Of a stretch of 64,000 nt of DNA, positions 53,154-64,000 are shown one piece after another. Source of the stretch: Mytilinidion resinicola (lineage: Eukaryota; Ascomycota; Dothideomycetes; Mytilinidiales; Mytilinidiaceae). The stretch covers positions 1,216,804-1,280,803 of the forward strand of contig NW_022985443.1 of NCBI RefSeq assembly GCF_010093595.1, written 5' to 3'. The first letter of the stretch is position 1; each line of letters opens with the position of its first letter. A model generated the notes under the pieces. That model did not search any database, was not told the origin of the DNA, and saw only the letters and a program-made list of their open reading frames with translations. A program made the position numbers and the translations under genes.

Positions 53154-54260
53154 TCAAGCTAAAGCTTGAGTTCTGAACACAAAGGATTCGGGATTTTTAG
53201 TGATGGCGGCTTGGGATTGATGTCTTGCAGTTTCCGAATTCTCTGAGGCGACAGAGCGTAGGTACTGTCTCGCGGAGTCTGAATAGTCAGTAAAGGAAGC
53301 TAAACAGAGCGAGAGTTGCGTACCGTCCGAGCCACAGTCCCTGATACGGTCCGTCTCTTCCTTCTGCAGCTGAACGAACTCTCGCCCGCCGAACCGCTCG
53401 AAGACGTTGTTGAGGTCTGTCTCGGTGATGCTAAAATGAACATTGCCGACACAGATACAGTGGAATGGAACGCCACTCACATTGCTGGGAGGCCCCTCAG
53501 CACGCGCCTGGCGATTCCTCTCCGCTGAGCGATGTTCGGAACGCCTGCGAGCCTCTGGCCCGCCGGTCCAGGAGGAGCGCGTTGTGAGCGCGACATTGTC
53601 GACCCCGGGACGGACGGCCTGAAGGACGAGGCGGGCTGGTTTGTGCGGTGGCAAGGAGGGCAATATAGCTTTCCGCTGGCTTAAGGGGAGGGATGACGCA
53701 AGGCCGCTGTGAGCTGGGGAGCTCGTTGCCGTCGACACCGGGGCGGTCTGATGAAACGGGCGAGTTTGTGCGCTGGAAAAGGAGGCTGACATGTAGTTTC
53801 GGTAGCTGGTGGGAGGCAATCGACGGGGTGTGTAAGGGCTGTGAGCTGGTGATTTGGGGAGGTTGTTGTTGTCGATTCCGGGGCGATCTGAGGAACAATG
53901 CGGGTGGTGTTGTGTGGTAGAAACGGAGTTCGAGATTGGTCTCCGCCGGCTTAAGAGAGGGCTGAAGCGAGCTATTGGGCGAGGCTTTCGAAGATCTCTG
54001 TGAGACGGCGAACTTGGTGTTGTCAACTCTGGGGCTAACGCGATTTGAGGCACGAGGCGAACGGTGTTGTGCGCTGGAAAGGGGGCTTCGAAGTGAGGTT
54101 TCCGGCGGCTTGTAGAAGACATTCGGGGAGACAGTCGCTGAGGCGTGTGAGGCCGACTGTGGTTTCGTGAGATTGTCCTCCTGGTGTTGAGGTTGTCGCA
54201 GCTGTTGGGCGGGTTCGGGAGGAGATTGGGCGATGGGAGGTGCTGCTCACGATGTCGCAA
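53154..54260 (-). CDS. Hypothetical Pro/Ser-rich ORF with a partial RRM like Rsd1/RBM39
   Basis: Open for 368 residues. The first 240 residues are low-complexity Pro/Ser/Arg/His and follow the repeat units at 53600-54100. Near residue 268 the sequence becomes HCICVGNVHFSITETDLNNVFERFGGREFVQLQKEETDR, which looks like the first half of the second RRM of the CAPER/Rsd1/RBM39 splicing factors (RNP2 plus helix 1 and strand 2). The RNP1 block expected next (GYGFVQF-type) is absent, replaced by unrelated DCGSD sequence. A 45-base in-frame intron (53279-53323, gtacgc...ttcag) is possible. It may be a chimeric or decayed gene fragment; expression is uncertain. The start is arbitrary because an overlapping frame continues upstream to 54487. 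Confidence 0.4.
   Translation of the reverse strand: MRHREQHLPSPNLLPNPPNSCDNLNTRRTISRNHSRPHTPQRLSPRMSSTSRRKPHFEAPFPAHNTVRLVPQIALAPELTTPSSPSHRDLRKPRPIARFSPLLSRRRPISNSVSTTQHHPHCSSDRPGIDNNNLPKSPAHSPYTPRRLPPTSYRNYMSASFSSAQTRPFHQTAPVSTATSSPAHSGLASSLPLSQRKAILPSLPPHKPARLVLQAVRPGVDNVALTTRSSWTGGPEARRRSEHRSAERNRQARAEGPPSNVSGVPFHCICVGNVHFSITETDLNNVFERFGGREFVQLQKEETDRIRDCGSDGTQLSLCLASFTDYSDSARQYLRSVASENSETARHQSQAAITKNPESFVFRTQALA
53600..54100. repeat. Decayed tandem repeat, four units of about 140-150 bp
   Basis: Read on the minus strand, units near 54060, 53905, 53770 and 53640 each run 'gcgcacaa(ac)..cgcctcgt..cctcag..c(c)ccgg.(g)tcgaca', usually followed by 'ccagctcacag'. They encode the repeated RPG(I/V)D..(N)..(L)..S(P)AHS peptide of the overlapping ORF. 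The units are strongly diverged. Confidence 0.6.
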
Positions 54261-54719
54261 GGGGCGAGGGCGTACCTTTCGCCATGGCCTATTGATTTAT
54301 AGTGATGCTTTATGAAGCTGCTCGGCTGTGATATGAAGTTTTCGAAGTGGCGGACGCAAACTGCTGAGGTTTCGCCGTGGTCTGGCGGCTGGAGGCCGGG
54401 GAGATGGGAAGCGGCCGGGTTTACGATGTCGCCATGCTCAATGCCGTGTGTTTGTTGATGCTTTGATGATATATCCTGCTTGCTCATGACCAGCTAAAGA
54501 CATGCCCGATGTTCCCCGCCATGAAGTCACAAATTGCCTGCCCGACAGCGATCGCAAGCAGAGAACTCAGCAGTAGTCCAAGCCCTCGACCGCTCCGCGC
54601 CAGCCAGTGTGCATCTATTACCGTTATGCAGATTCCCGGTACCTTCTAGCGAGTGTCTACACATCCACAGAAGGTCTCGCACAGTGTCAGCCTCCCTTGC
54701 CGGTTTTGCGGTCAGGACT

Positions 54720-55090
54720 AGACGGCGAAGAGCTCACCAGTAACCCACGCCCACGACACCGCAGCGCACCACAACATGCCCCTCCCGACAGCTCAATAGT
54801 CTTTACTCCTTGTCCATGAGCCTCCGTAGCTGGGGGGCAAGTCCTGCGCAGTGAGGGCCACCATTTTCAAGTTGTGCGCGCGGGACGGGACGGCGAAGAG
54901 ATCAGGGATGGGAAACGACCACGGTACCGCAGCGGACGACAACATGCCATTTCCAATAGTCCAGCAGCCTGTGACATCTGTCTTTGAGTGCCGGTAGGCC
55001 TACAAGAACCCTCATGCAGTGACGACCCCCGATTTTGACCGTTTGTGGGCGAGATGGGACCTCACACTACTCAGCGGCGGTCAACGCCCA
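54720..55090. repeat. Decayed tandem repeat, period about 170 bp
   Basis: 'gacggcgaagag(a/c)tca' recurs at about 54721 and 54891, and 'caccgcagcgcaccacaacatgcc' (about 54758) recurs as 'accgcagcggacgacaacatgcc' (about 54926). A third, weaker unit ends near 55100 ('cacggcgccacaacgcgcg'). Confidence 0.55.
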
Positions 55091-55099
55091 CGGCGCCAC

Positions 55100-56830
55100 A
55101 ACGCGCGAGGAGACATGTGTTTTGGCCCTTTTTTGAGGTGCATTATGAGTTAGAGGATACAGCGTTGCTTGCCAAAACATTTGGGCAGTGACGGGCGCGC
55201 GACAAGGGCGGGTTTGGCCGTCTCAGTCCGCCAAACTGTCTGCGGCGTCTCTAACGCCAGAGGCTTCATGGGCTACAACACCACGACGACGACGGTGAAG
55301 CGCCCTAAGCAAGTGTCAGAAAGGAGTAGAACAACTTCAGTACTATTGCTGGGTAACTACACACATGCATGGCCAGCCCTTCTACATTGTGCGCCCGAAA
55401 CGCGTCTGTCGCACTCAACACCACAAACCGCCTCACACAACTATCACGACGCATCAACAAAGCGTCACAGCAAGCAAGTCACAAGCAGAAGAGGCAACCA
55501 AGTCAAGTTCTTCTTCCAGTCCCCGCACCAGGCGAGGAGATGAATGAAAAACATCCGATCCAAACAGCATGAAAGCCGATGGGATGCTGACCAGGCATCT
55601 TAACAGGTATGTGCAGAACCACTACTGCCTGTGTGCTTCGGGGTGTCAGTCCAAGTCTTTGAAAGAACAATCTACTGAAAGATGATGTTAGCTGTTTCAA
55701 ATGGACGCAAAAAAGAGCAAATGGCAGCGACGGCGATGGCGATGGCGACGGTGGTGGCGGAGGCATCCCCCCCAGTCCCCATAGGAAACTGGGGGAGATG
55801 AAAAAAGAGAGAAAGAGGATGGAGGAGACAGGAAGGACGGGGGGTGGAGGGGTTCTTATAGGAAACGAAATGTCGCCAAGGCGCTAACGCGTGATCCAGC
55901 CTGCCCACTCCGTCGAGTGAAGTGTGCGCGCGCGCCGGACTGCGCGGGTGGTTGCCTGGAGTTCCAGGAGGTTCCATGGTGATCTGGGGATGGCTGTGGA
56001 CGGTCTGCAGTCTCGTCGACGGCCAGCCTCTTTTGATCTGGGAGAAGGACAGCAGGAATGGGTGGATAGCCCATATTGGGTGTAGGTCTAGCATCCAGAC
56101 AGCTTCGATCCCAGGTACCCCCATCTGTGCTAGGTGTCGGAGTCAAGTATTGTTGTTCAGTGATCCCGCTCCACCACCTGTGACCTGCCGGCCTGCCCGG
56201 GCAACGATCGTCCGATTGTTGATCCGATCCGGTAAGCGAATTCCTTCTGCCACTATAAGAGGGCCTCCTCGCACTCTCCTCCTTCCTTTCTCCAACGCTA
56301 ACGTGGCCTAGGAATCACCGTCGCCGTGCCGTCGCCTTTTTTGGTGTTGTGTTTCTTCGCGGTTGGTCCTTTGGCCTTCGTTTGCCTTGCTTAACAGCTT
56401 GGCAGGCTTCTTCGGAAGTTCAGCTATACCTCAGTCTTTGGAAACCGTTCCTGGGCCGCTGGGCTTGCCTATGTCCAGGAGCACTGTGTCGCTCGTATTG
56501 CACTGCCTCGAGCTGACGCGAAACCTTTTTTTCATTGATCTACTCAGCTTGTCTGGGTCTTCGAAGAAGAAATCATCCTTGCCTTCCTGCGACTGCTTCT
56601 TGTGACCTGCTCGCTGAAGTTCGTGATGTTGTTGTCAGGCAGGCGAGACGGAGGACGGCTGCCCGTTTGGTGGAGGAGCAGTGCGAGCGGCACACCGTCA
56701 TGTAGCCCTACCCATATGACTCTTAGATGTCAAGCAAGACGTTCTATAGATAGGAGACTAGCTCTCTCATGCGTGTAGAGCATGGTGTTGACGCGGAGGG
56801 CCGCGGTGGAGGCAGACTTTAGCGCAACGG
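55100..56830. other. Gene-poor interval between repeat arrays
   Basis: About 1.7 kb without recognised coding sequence. G/C-rich simple sequence (GGCGATGGCGATGGCGACGGTGG type) lies near 55730-55760. Open frames near 55672-56124 and 56363-56605 lack motifs. Confidence 0.5.
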
Positions 56831-57750
56831 CGTCGTACGAGGGCACCATGTGTGCTACACTTCAAGCCAATGCAGTGCTCTATTACAGTATGTCTTCCTA
56901 TTACCTTTGCGTAGCTTCAATGTCACCGCGTAGAGCTTGGAGAGTCTGGACGGTTGGCCCTGGCCGGCGACGGGCGCTGGCTACGGGCGACAGCGTGCCT
57001 TCATCCGCCATTCTCCAGGCCCCCGCAGCTTCATTTCGACTTTCCAAAGTAGTTTGCTAGAGGCCGTCTCTACTACGGCCTGAACTGTGTCCAAAGAGCC
57101 CGCATCTGTGGCGTTGTGACTGCGGGTGTGGATGCTGGCTATGGCGACAGCCTTCCTTCATCAGCCCACGTCTAGACCTCTACAGCTTCATCCTGACTTC
57201 TGATAACATCTTACTATGGGGGCCTCTACTATAGCTCGCCCTATGTCCAACGAGCCCACATCTATGGTGTTGAGACTACGGGCGTGGACTCTAGCAGCGG
57301 GTGGCAGTGTGCCTTCACCCGCCCTTGTCTTGACTCCTACAGCTTCATCTCGACTTTCCAAAGCTTCTTGGTTAAGATGGGCTCTCCTGCGGCCCACCCT
57401 GTGTCCAACAAGCACGCATCTATGGCCTTGTGACATCGGCCATGGACGCTGGCAACGGGTGACGGCGCGGCTCCGTCTGCCTTCTTCTACGTCTCATATA
57501 GTTTCTTATAGAGCTTCTACAACGTCTTAGTCAAGGGCGCGATCATGACGGCCCGCCCTATGTCCAACAAGCTCTCCTTCATGGAGCTGTGACCACGGGC
57601 GTAGACGCTGGCAGCGGGCGACAGCGTGGCCTCGACCGCCATTGTCCAGACCGCGCACAGCTTCGTATAGCATCTTCATCAGGAGCGCGACCTTGACGAC
57701 CGCCCCAGTGTCAAACAAGCCGGTCCTCTTAACAGTGCGGCGACAGGCGC
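56830..57750. repeat. Decayed tandem repeat array, about 157-bp period, at least five units
   Basis: A GGCGACAG-type anchor ('gctggc..cgggcgacagcgtgcc') recurs at about 56988, 57144, 57302, 57459 and 57618 (intervals 156, 158, 157, 159). Each unit then has 'ttcatc(c)gcc..t(a)cagcttcat(c)tcgacttcc', 'cggccc(g)ccctatgtccaac(a)agc' and 'catctatgg..ttgtgac'. The period is not a multiple of three, so no protein repeat is conserved. Confidence 0.8.
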
Positions 57751-58399
57751 TTAACTCAGCGCTCTGACGGCAGTTGTGCGCCTAGCTCTTGAAAGATATC
57801 GTGCCCCCTTTGCCTTGAGACAAAGCCCATAACGGCCTTTCTAAAGTGGTCCTGCTCTCCAATAGCCCCTCTTCCTCTGGCCCGGCGCGGCGTGAACAGC
57901 GCTGGCCGCATTCGCGCTCTCAAGGGCACCAAGATGGGACTTCGACAGGACCAACAACTCGCGGAGGAACACACTTAGAGCACACAGCCTACAAGACACT
58001 TGCGAGACACTGGCTTCGCGCCGCACTGCCTTGGACAACAGGGACAACACTTAGCAGGCTTCCACAGCTGTAGTAGCGAGTCTTACGCCTCCTAGAACGT
58101 GAGCCAACACTTCCGTGGACAGCGCATGCCTGGAACGCCTGGCGCTGTCGATGGATGAAGCTGGCCTGCCACCGCGTTCTCAGCGGGCTAAACACCATGC
58201 AGTTACCCCTTCGGGATGGTGAGCTGCTTGTCCCGGCCTCACGCACACTTGTGGGCCCTGCGCGGCAGCTGGGTACTACCACGGGGCAATTCTCGGGGCG
58301 GACAGGGTCTGTCCACGCCCGCGGGGGTGCCCAGAGAGCGTTCGTCTCAGGGAGACGCAGAACAAGACGCCTATGTGGAACAGACAAGCCAGAGGAGCA

Positions 58400-58860
58400 T
58401 CTTCTGCATCTGAACTCATCATCAGACGCACTGCGACCCTCGAATATGCCCTTGTCGTGGCGGGCACACAATTCGAGCTCGTCGTCGACGGCCGCGTTGG
58501 ACTCGCGCACAACCAACCGCCTCACCAGCTATCGCGAGCTTCAAACAACTTGACAGCCGCGACCAACATTCCACTGGATTGACAGATCGTCATCCGATTC
58601 TTCCCCAAGCTCCTCTGCGGGCGCCAGATCCAGCAATTCTGTAAGCCCAACTTCCGCTAGTCCGCACACTTCCAGATCTCTTCGACGGCCAGACACACTC
58701 CGCGGCAGCTTCGAAACATTGACATTGCGACAGACCATCATCCGCCACTTCTCAACCTCCTCCGCAGCCACCAGATTCCGCAATCCCACAAACCCAAAGT
58801 CCACAGGTTCGCAGACTACCAAACCTCCTCAACAGCGGCCAGAGAAACTCCATTTCAGCT
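58400..58860. repeat. Decayed tandem repeat, 150-bp period, about three units
   Basis: 'cgacggccaga' at 58684 and 'agcggccaga' at 58834 are 150 bases apart. The flanking 'cgacagaccatcatccgccacttctcaacctcc', 'gacagatcgtcatccgattcttccccaagctcc' and 'gaactcatcatcagacgcactgcg' blocks align. On the minus strand 150 bases give a 50-residue amphipathic repeat (LEVCGLAEVGLTELLDLAPAEE). Confidence 0.6.
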
Positions 58861-61800
58861 CCAAACACCTCCACCACAAACTCTTCTCAGCAAACAACAC
58901 GCCCTCCCAAACCGCTCTCACAATCCTCACCGTTCTCCTCGCAAACCTCCTAAACACGCACCCGCCACGAGCCATTTTACGCACGAGACGCCAACCTGGC
59001 TGGCACGGTCCGACTCCCCGTGAGAGGGCTTCTTGCGCCTCCTTCCAGAGTTTGCCATGCGACGGTGGAGCGACGGCGACGGCCTCTGTGTATATTTTCG
59101 TAGCCTCGACTGCGGCAGCCGCGCCTACGCTGCCCGAAACGCCCCGCGGGCATAGCCTCCAACGCCGCAGCGCCAATGGCGGAGAGAGCTCGCCAGACAA
59201 CGAGGATTGGGCCTTATTGGGGGATCATCTAGGCTGGAACGGGAGAGCATATGGAGAGGGGTGCGTTTCCGTCTGTGTCTCTCCGAACAACACACTTGCT
59301 GATACACAGGCGAACGGAGACGTACGGGGCCGGGCCATAGACAGCCAGGAGACCGCATCCAAGAAACGACAAGTCCAACGCCGACAACTGCAGGAGGCCA
59401 GGCGATCTAGGCCGAGCCATATGCATCAAGTGTTACCAGCAAGATACCACTGCCTGGAGCGGACAGGCGGACAGCCAAAACCCAGGATATGGCGACACAA
59501 TTGAGACTTCGGATAAAAGACTACGAGAAAGCGCCGGAGCTGACAAAGAGATAACAGGGCATCATCTCCATCCAGCACGCAACTTAACGGAGAACCCACT
59601 CGGCTTGTCGCCTGGTATAACACCACACGAGATATCCATCGAGACGGAGAAGGCAACAGACAGTGTGTAGCCCGCAGCCCGACTCGATGGATTTTAGCGT
59701 AGTGACCCGAGGCCACGACACTCGACCCGTTCCAGTGGATATTGGCACATCGGCTTGGTCGTGAAACTGGTTGTGTACCGTCCAGCTGAGGCAGAATGAC
59801 AAGATCCGGGCGTATCCACAACAGACAAGGATTCGGACCGCATTACAATCCAGGGCGGTGACAATTCTCTTCCTCGTTCTCCTGACGGCACTTGCTGACA
59901 GGGCTCCAGATATCCGAACGATTTCGGGGCGACGTATAAGGACAGACCTTTTGAGCATGAGCCTAGGCATCCATAACACAGGGACCGATCGGTGGCCTTC
60001 AAACTCGAAACAACATTGTCAGAGATTCCAGTTCCGTAAACAGTTTGAACAGTTTGCTCCAGCCTGGCCTGCGCATCACGCGGCAACAGCCTATGGACAT
60101 CATAGGTTACACGCGGGTTCAGATCGCTCATCCACCGTGAGGAGATTGATCACTGGATAACGCCGCCAGGGAGGAGGTAACGACGGTCGGACGATCATAG
60201 AAAAAAGGATAAGACTTCTGGGCTCAGAAACAACATTTCAAAACCACTACAAAAGGGGCCTGAATCTTGATGTTGGACCGAAGACAAGAGAAACAAGCTT
60301 GATTGAGAGATCCTTTGACTAGGCTGATAAACATTGGAAGACGACTTGGACTGAGGCTGATAAATCTTTTACAGGAAGGTACGAAGACTCGAACTTAGAA
60401 CGACAGTTCGTTGAGGAGACGAACGATCAAGTGACGTTGAGAAAACTTCGAGTGGAAATCCATGGGCGACCACCCGGCGAGAAAAGAAAGACGAATTGAG
60501 AAAGACACCCCAAGAAACACGACTATTGAGAAGAGCGTTGAGATTTTTGGGGTGGAAGGCCATCGGCGACCACCCATCGGGAAATGGAAAGCAAGGAAAT
60601 GGGTTGCACCCAGAGGTTCATGAACTGTGTTCTTGAAATATGAGTGTGAACGCTTATCAAGAAAGTCCAGCTAACCGTTTAGTAGGCTTGACTGGACATA
60701 TCGAATCCCGCCTTGGCCAGATTTACATGGAAAAAAAGGTATAGGGGTCGCAAAAGACTGTATGAATCGAGCTCACCTGAAGATATTGATTATTGACGAA
60801 GAATTAGGACTGGAAAAACGAAAACGAATGTACCAAATCGAAGCATTAATCTCCATTCGACCTAACGGGCTCGAGAGCCAGGATGATTTCTCAGAAATTT
60901 GAGCAAGAGAACCGTTGATGTAAAAGAAATACTGCAAAAGAAGAGATATTTCAAGACAAAAAGCATGTTCTGGCCAAACTAATGATCAGACCGGATGAAA
61001 CCTTTCGAGACGTTGATCAGAGAAGAGAAATCTAGATTGATTGAAGATATCGTGTGAGAACGAAGACGTGCAGCAGTAAAGATAAACAGATGCGAGGAAG
61101 AGCGCATCAAGCAAAGAGAAGGAGATACTGGACTTGAGTTATGATCGAGTCCGTACGACGAAAGAAAAGGCTGGCCTCATTTGATATTCAACTATACGAA
61201 TGGAGCGGAATGATGTCAAGAATGCTTTGTTTGAGAAGCGGACTTAAGAACTTCAGAGGGAAATCGGAATTGAAGACGTGAGAGCGGACAAGAGACGGAG
61301 ACAAACTTCGTGTTAGAAAGGAAGCGAGCAGGATGAAGCCAGGAAAATGTTACGGCATCTTGAACGACCTACCTCGAGTACAAGGATACCGAAATTACCA
61401 AGTCACGATGCCAGGGATGGCATCGGCGGTATACGCACGTGCAACATCCCCAACGGCTATAAGCGTATCTCGAAACATTGATGCTCCGATATTGAAGTCG
61501 AGTCCATGCTATCATTTAAAGCATTGTCAGTGGGATAGATGAGCCAATGTGTGCATAGATGTAGTCAGAGAACATTCTATCATTAGGTTAGCATGTCCCC
61601 TCCAGCGTGGAGAAAATACTAACCTGCTGTATTCAAGGAACCCCGTAGTCAACGTACGTCTAAGAGTCAGCAAGAAAGTATAAACAGTTTTCTTAAGAAG
61701 TCCTCGTATCAAGGGGTCATGTGACCCGGGGAATATGCTACATTGCCTCGCCTTATCTGCTGAGAAAGGAAAAAGAGGCTGAAAGTAAAGGGCACTATTT

Positions 61801-61931
61801 CCAAAATGGCCCGTAGACTCCAAAGAGTAGACTCCAAAGAAAAGAAGAGATCCTGAGCTCCGACCCATGCAGCACTAGTACTCGGACACGAATACTTACC
61901 AACGGAAGAGAAGGAAAGAGACGGGTCTGGT
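58861..61931. other. Gene-poor interval with an A/G-rich stretch
   Basis: About 3 kb. 58861-59504 is open on the plus strand but shows no domain. 60200-61340 is strikingly purine-rich on the plus strand (GAAGA, GAGAAAG, AAGAC words), with a loose duplication of 'gttgag..tggaa..ccat.ggcgaccaccc' at about 60437 and 60538. Nothing identifies a protein or structured RNA. Confidence 0.45.
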
Positions 61932-62889
61932 TCAGAAGAAGCGCCACCAGATGAAGACGAAGATGATGAAAATAAGAGCGCCGACTGGTCCGTACTATCA
62001 GAATGTTAGCCGCCATCCCATGATTAAATCATGGCCATGTCCCCCGAGAATCCCGGCCATTCTGGAGTCAGGTTATCTCCGCTTACCTGCTTCAGCAACA
62101 GCTCCCAATTGATCCTTACGGCCGCCCGCTTGTATTTCCTGCTATCCTCCTTCAATCTTGCGCTCTGTTCGCCCATGCGGTTCAAGCTATCGCCTCGGTA
62201 GAGAAGGTCTTCGATATTCTTCGTCATAACCTTGGTCACGTCCTTGAGTTCGTCGTTGAGCTTGTCCAGGTTCTGGGTTGCGCGGCTATCCTGGTATGTC
62301 TTCTTGGTACGCTGGATGAAGGTATCAAACTTTACGAAGGCGTATGGGCGGCATGACGCCGACAGGTACTCGGCGGCGGGGTAGAGGGTGGTGAACTCGG
62401 ATTGGAGGTCGGCGAGATACGTGAAGGCGAGCTTTCGCGGATACGACCTGTCGCAAATACAAAGGAAGACTAATGAGTCCTGGAGGAGGTAGCTGTAGGG
62501 AAAGAGTTCGCCAGTCAGCGGTGTCGTTGGTGGGGCTCCTCCGCAGCCAGCGGCCAGACCGACCTCGACAGGAGGTGAGGAGGAGATCTACTCACTGGTA
62601 CACGTATCGTCCGCTCTCTATGCTTGCTTGCGGTGCAGAGTTACGGTCCAGACGGCGCAAGACAAGCTTCACCTTGCCTTTGACCTCACGGAACTCGGCG
62701 TCTGTCTTCGGGGGTGTGAGTGTCTCTGAGCGGCTGCGAGGCAGGGAGAAGGGGACATCGTACCTCATCTTCGTCTACTGAGGCTGCGAGGATCAAGCCT
62801 ATCGCGGTGTCAGCCTACCAAGAAGCTCCGTGGTCGAGGATGCGAGGGTACTGACCGTCAAGCCTCGATATGAGGGTGTGGTTGATCAT
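61932..62889 (-). CDS. sec22: Sec22-like R-SNARE (longin domain, ER-Golgi)
   Basis: Spliced complement model 62889-62856, 62798-62764, 62705-62596, 62492-62087, 61994-61932 gives 215 residues, the usual Sec22 length. The longin domain starts MINHTLISRLDG and LILAASVDEDE, continues through LRRLDRNSAPQASIESG and FLCICDRSYPRKLAFTYLADLQSEF. The SNARE motif contains VTKVMTKNIEDLLYRGDSLNRM with the zero-layer Arg in LLYRGDSL. The tail is KYKRAAVRINWELLLKQ, then the membrane anchor YGPVGALIFIIFVFIWWRFF, supplied by a 63-base last exon. Sec22 drives fusion of COPII and COPI vesicles between ER and Golgi. Two tiny first exons (34 and 35 bases) and five exons in 960 bases make this gene easy to misannotate. 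Every splice preserves phase. Confidence 0.95.
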
Positions 62890-64000
62890 GGTGTTGAGGC
62901 ACGTCTGTCACCGCCGGATGCCCGAAGAGCAAGCACGATGGAAGAGGAGGATGGGGAGACCCTGTATGAGAGGGTGCGAGGATTCGGAGGAGGCAATCCA
63001 CGCGATGTTGTTGTCGTGATGGGGGTTGGAGGGGTGGTGTTTGGCTGTTTCGAGAAACTTTGTGACGAGGGAGCTTTGACGGTTGACCCGCTTCCCGGAA
63101 ATCTGGCTTCAGGCGAGCGTTGAGCCCAGGCACCGCATCATCATCGAGATACGTTCACCCAGGAACGCGTCTGCATCGAATTCCTTTGTTCCTTAATCGG
63201 CCAGCAGCTACAGAGGACCGCCCCTTCTATAGCTGGTGAGCGATTCGAAGAGGCAGCGACGGCCATCACCATTTCCGCAGCACAGCCGGGCCCCTCGAGA
63301 CTCACCAAACAGCATTGCGAGCATCCAATATTCTCGAAAGACGTTTCTAGCTGAGCAGTTTGTCAGAAGCCTCAAGAGTCGACAGTTAGATGCCAACATG
63401 AAAGGGGGCTGTGCGTATACGCCATCACGACAGCGAAACTTCCAGTACGAGGAACAAACTGATGGTGAAGAGACGTCGAGGAACCGCACCCCGGCAATGC
63501 TATTGTTCTTATCCCTTTGTATGTTCTCACCCTCAAAGAAATCTGATGGAGGACAATAGGATTGAGATTCCTATATTACCAATAAATTGCTAACGTCTGT
63601 CCAAGCGTGCCGGGACGCACAGCGTAACGGGACGGGTTTGCACTTTGGACCTTCGCTATCTCTAATTCGCAGGGTTATAGACCTATAATTGACGTATAGC
63701 GTATGGATACGTCCGGTGAACTAGCGCGGATACAAAGGTATCAAGCCACAAAAGTCAGCCGCAAAAGCGGGATAATCATGAAAGTAACGCCTTGCGGTAC
63801 CGTGCTTTTAGCGGATCAATCTCAGCCTTGGTAAGAATTAGTCCAGAAAAGGGCTTCCTCCGTTCTAATCCCACCTATCCCATCTGTGGATTGATTTCCG
63901 CGCTAATTCACCGGACGCATCCATACGCTGTATTAATGTTCTGCAGCCTTTTCTGCCCAAAAGCACTAGCCTCCGACGAGGGTTGCCGCAACGTCAGTCA
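62890..64000. other. Upstream flank of sec22 to the window end
   Basis: About 1.1 kb. A plus-strand frame at 63236-63559 is open but unrecognised. Near the end, TAATTGACGTATAGCGTATGGATACGTCCGG (63687-63717) partly recurs inverted as CCGGACGCATCCATACGCTG (63911-63930), hinting at a short inverted-repeat element. Confidence 0.45.

Noticed and set aside
58719..59504. Plus-strand 261-residue open frame
   Set aside because: It begins inside the 150-bp repeat, is low in complexity and has no motif; likely a by-product of base composition.

Overview
The window looks like nuclear DNA of a filamentous ascomycete, most likely a dothideomycete. Genes are split by short GT-AG introns, mostly 45-115 bp, and are recognisably fungal: an SPX/VTC subunit, a Gyp7-type Rab GAP, Mso1, Sec22, fused p-aminobenzoate synthase, zinc-cluster regulators, a NACHT-ankyrin STAND protein and a HET-domain gene. 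Exon joins below were derived by hand from splice sites, reading phase and family conservation; the spliced models given close in frame. Layout: 0-4.4 kb holds a VTC2/3-like polyphosphate subunit and a RING protein. 4.5-5.1 kb is a decayed 129-bp repeat. 5.3-9.9 kb is one large NLR-like gene on the minus strand (Helo-like N-terminus, NACHT with an inserted ZZ-type finger, ankyrins, C-terminal membrane helix). 9.9-13.7 kb is gene-poor, with a possible LTR relic. The central feature is a compact cluster at 13.7-27.9 kb. Three genes run left (isochorismatase-fold hydrolase, purine/cytosine-type permease, homogentisate-dioxygenase-like ring-cleavage enzyme) and five run right (zinc-cluster activator, AflR-like regulator, NmrA-like oxidoreductase, a second isochorismatase-fold hydrolase, cytochrome P450). 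A near-palindromic motif, TGCCGGCCG(G), lies 100-200 bp upstream of five structural genes, and a related GGCCGGCC element lies just upstream of the first regulator. I read this as a co-regulated, probably undescribed pathway: uptake of a small (hetero)aromatic compound, P450 or reductase modification, non-haem-iron ring cleavage, then amide or enol-ether hydrolysis. The two hydrolases align residue for residue, but the second has Ser where the first has the catalytic Cys. 28-33 kb holds a small secreted protein, a 108-bp repeat array and a secreted S41-family protease. 33-37 kb is gene-poor. 37-49 kb is largely housekeeping: Gyp7-like TBC protein, Mso1, p-aminobenzoate synthase, a small Cys-rich protein and an F-box-like protein. 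49.6-51.5 kb is a HET gene interrupted by one in-frame TAA. 53-59 kb contains several unrelated, decayed 145-170 bp tandem arrays and an ORF carrying a truncated RRM like that of Rsd1/RBM39 splicing factors. Sec22 lies at 61.9-62.9 kb. I saw no rRNA, tRNA or CRISPR array.
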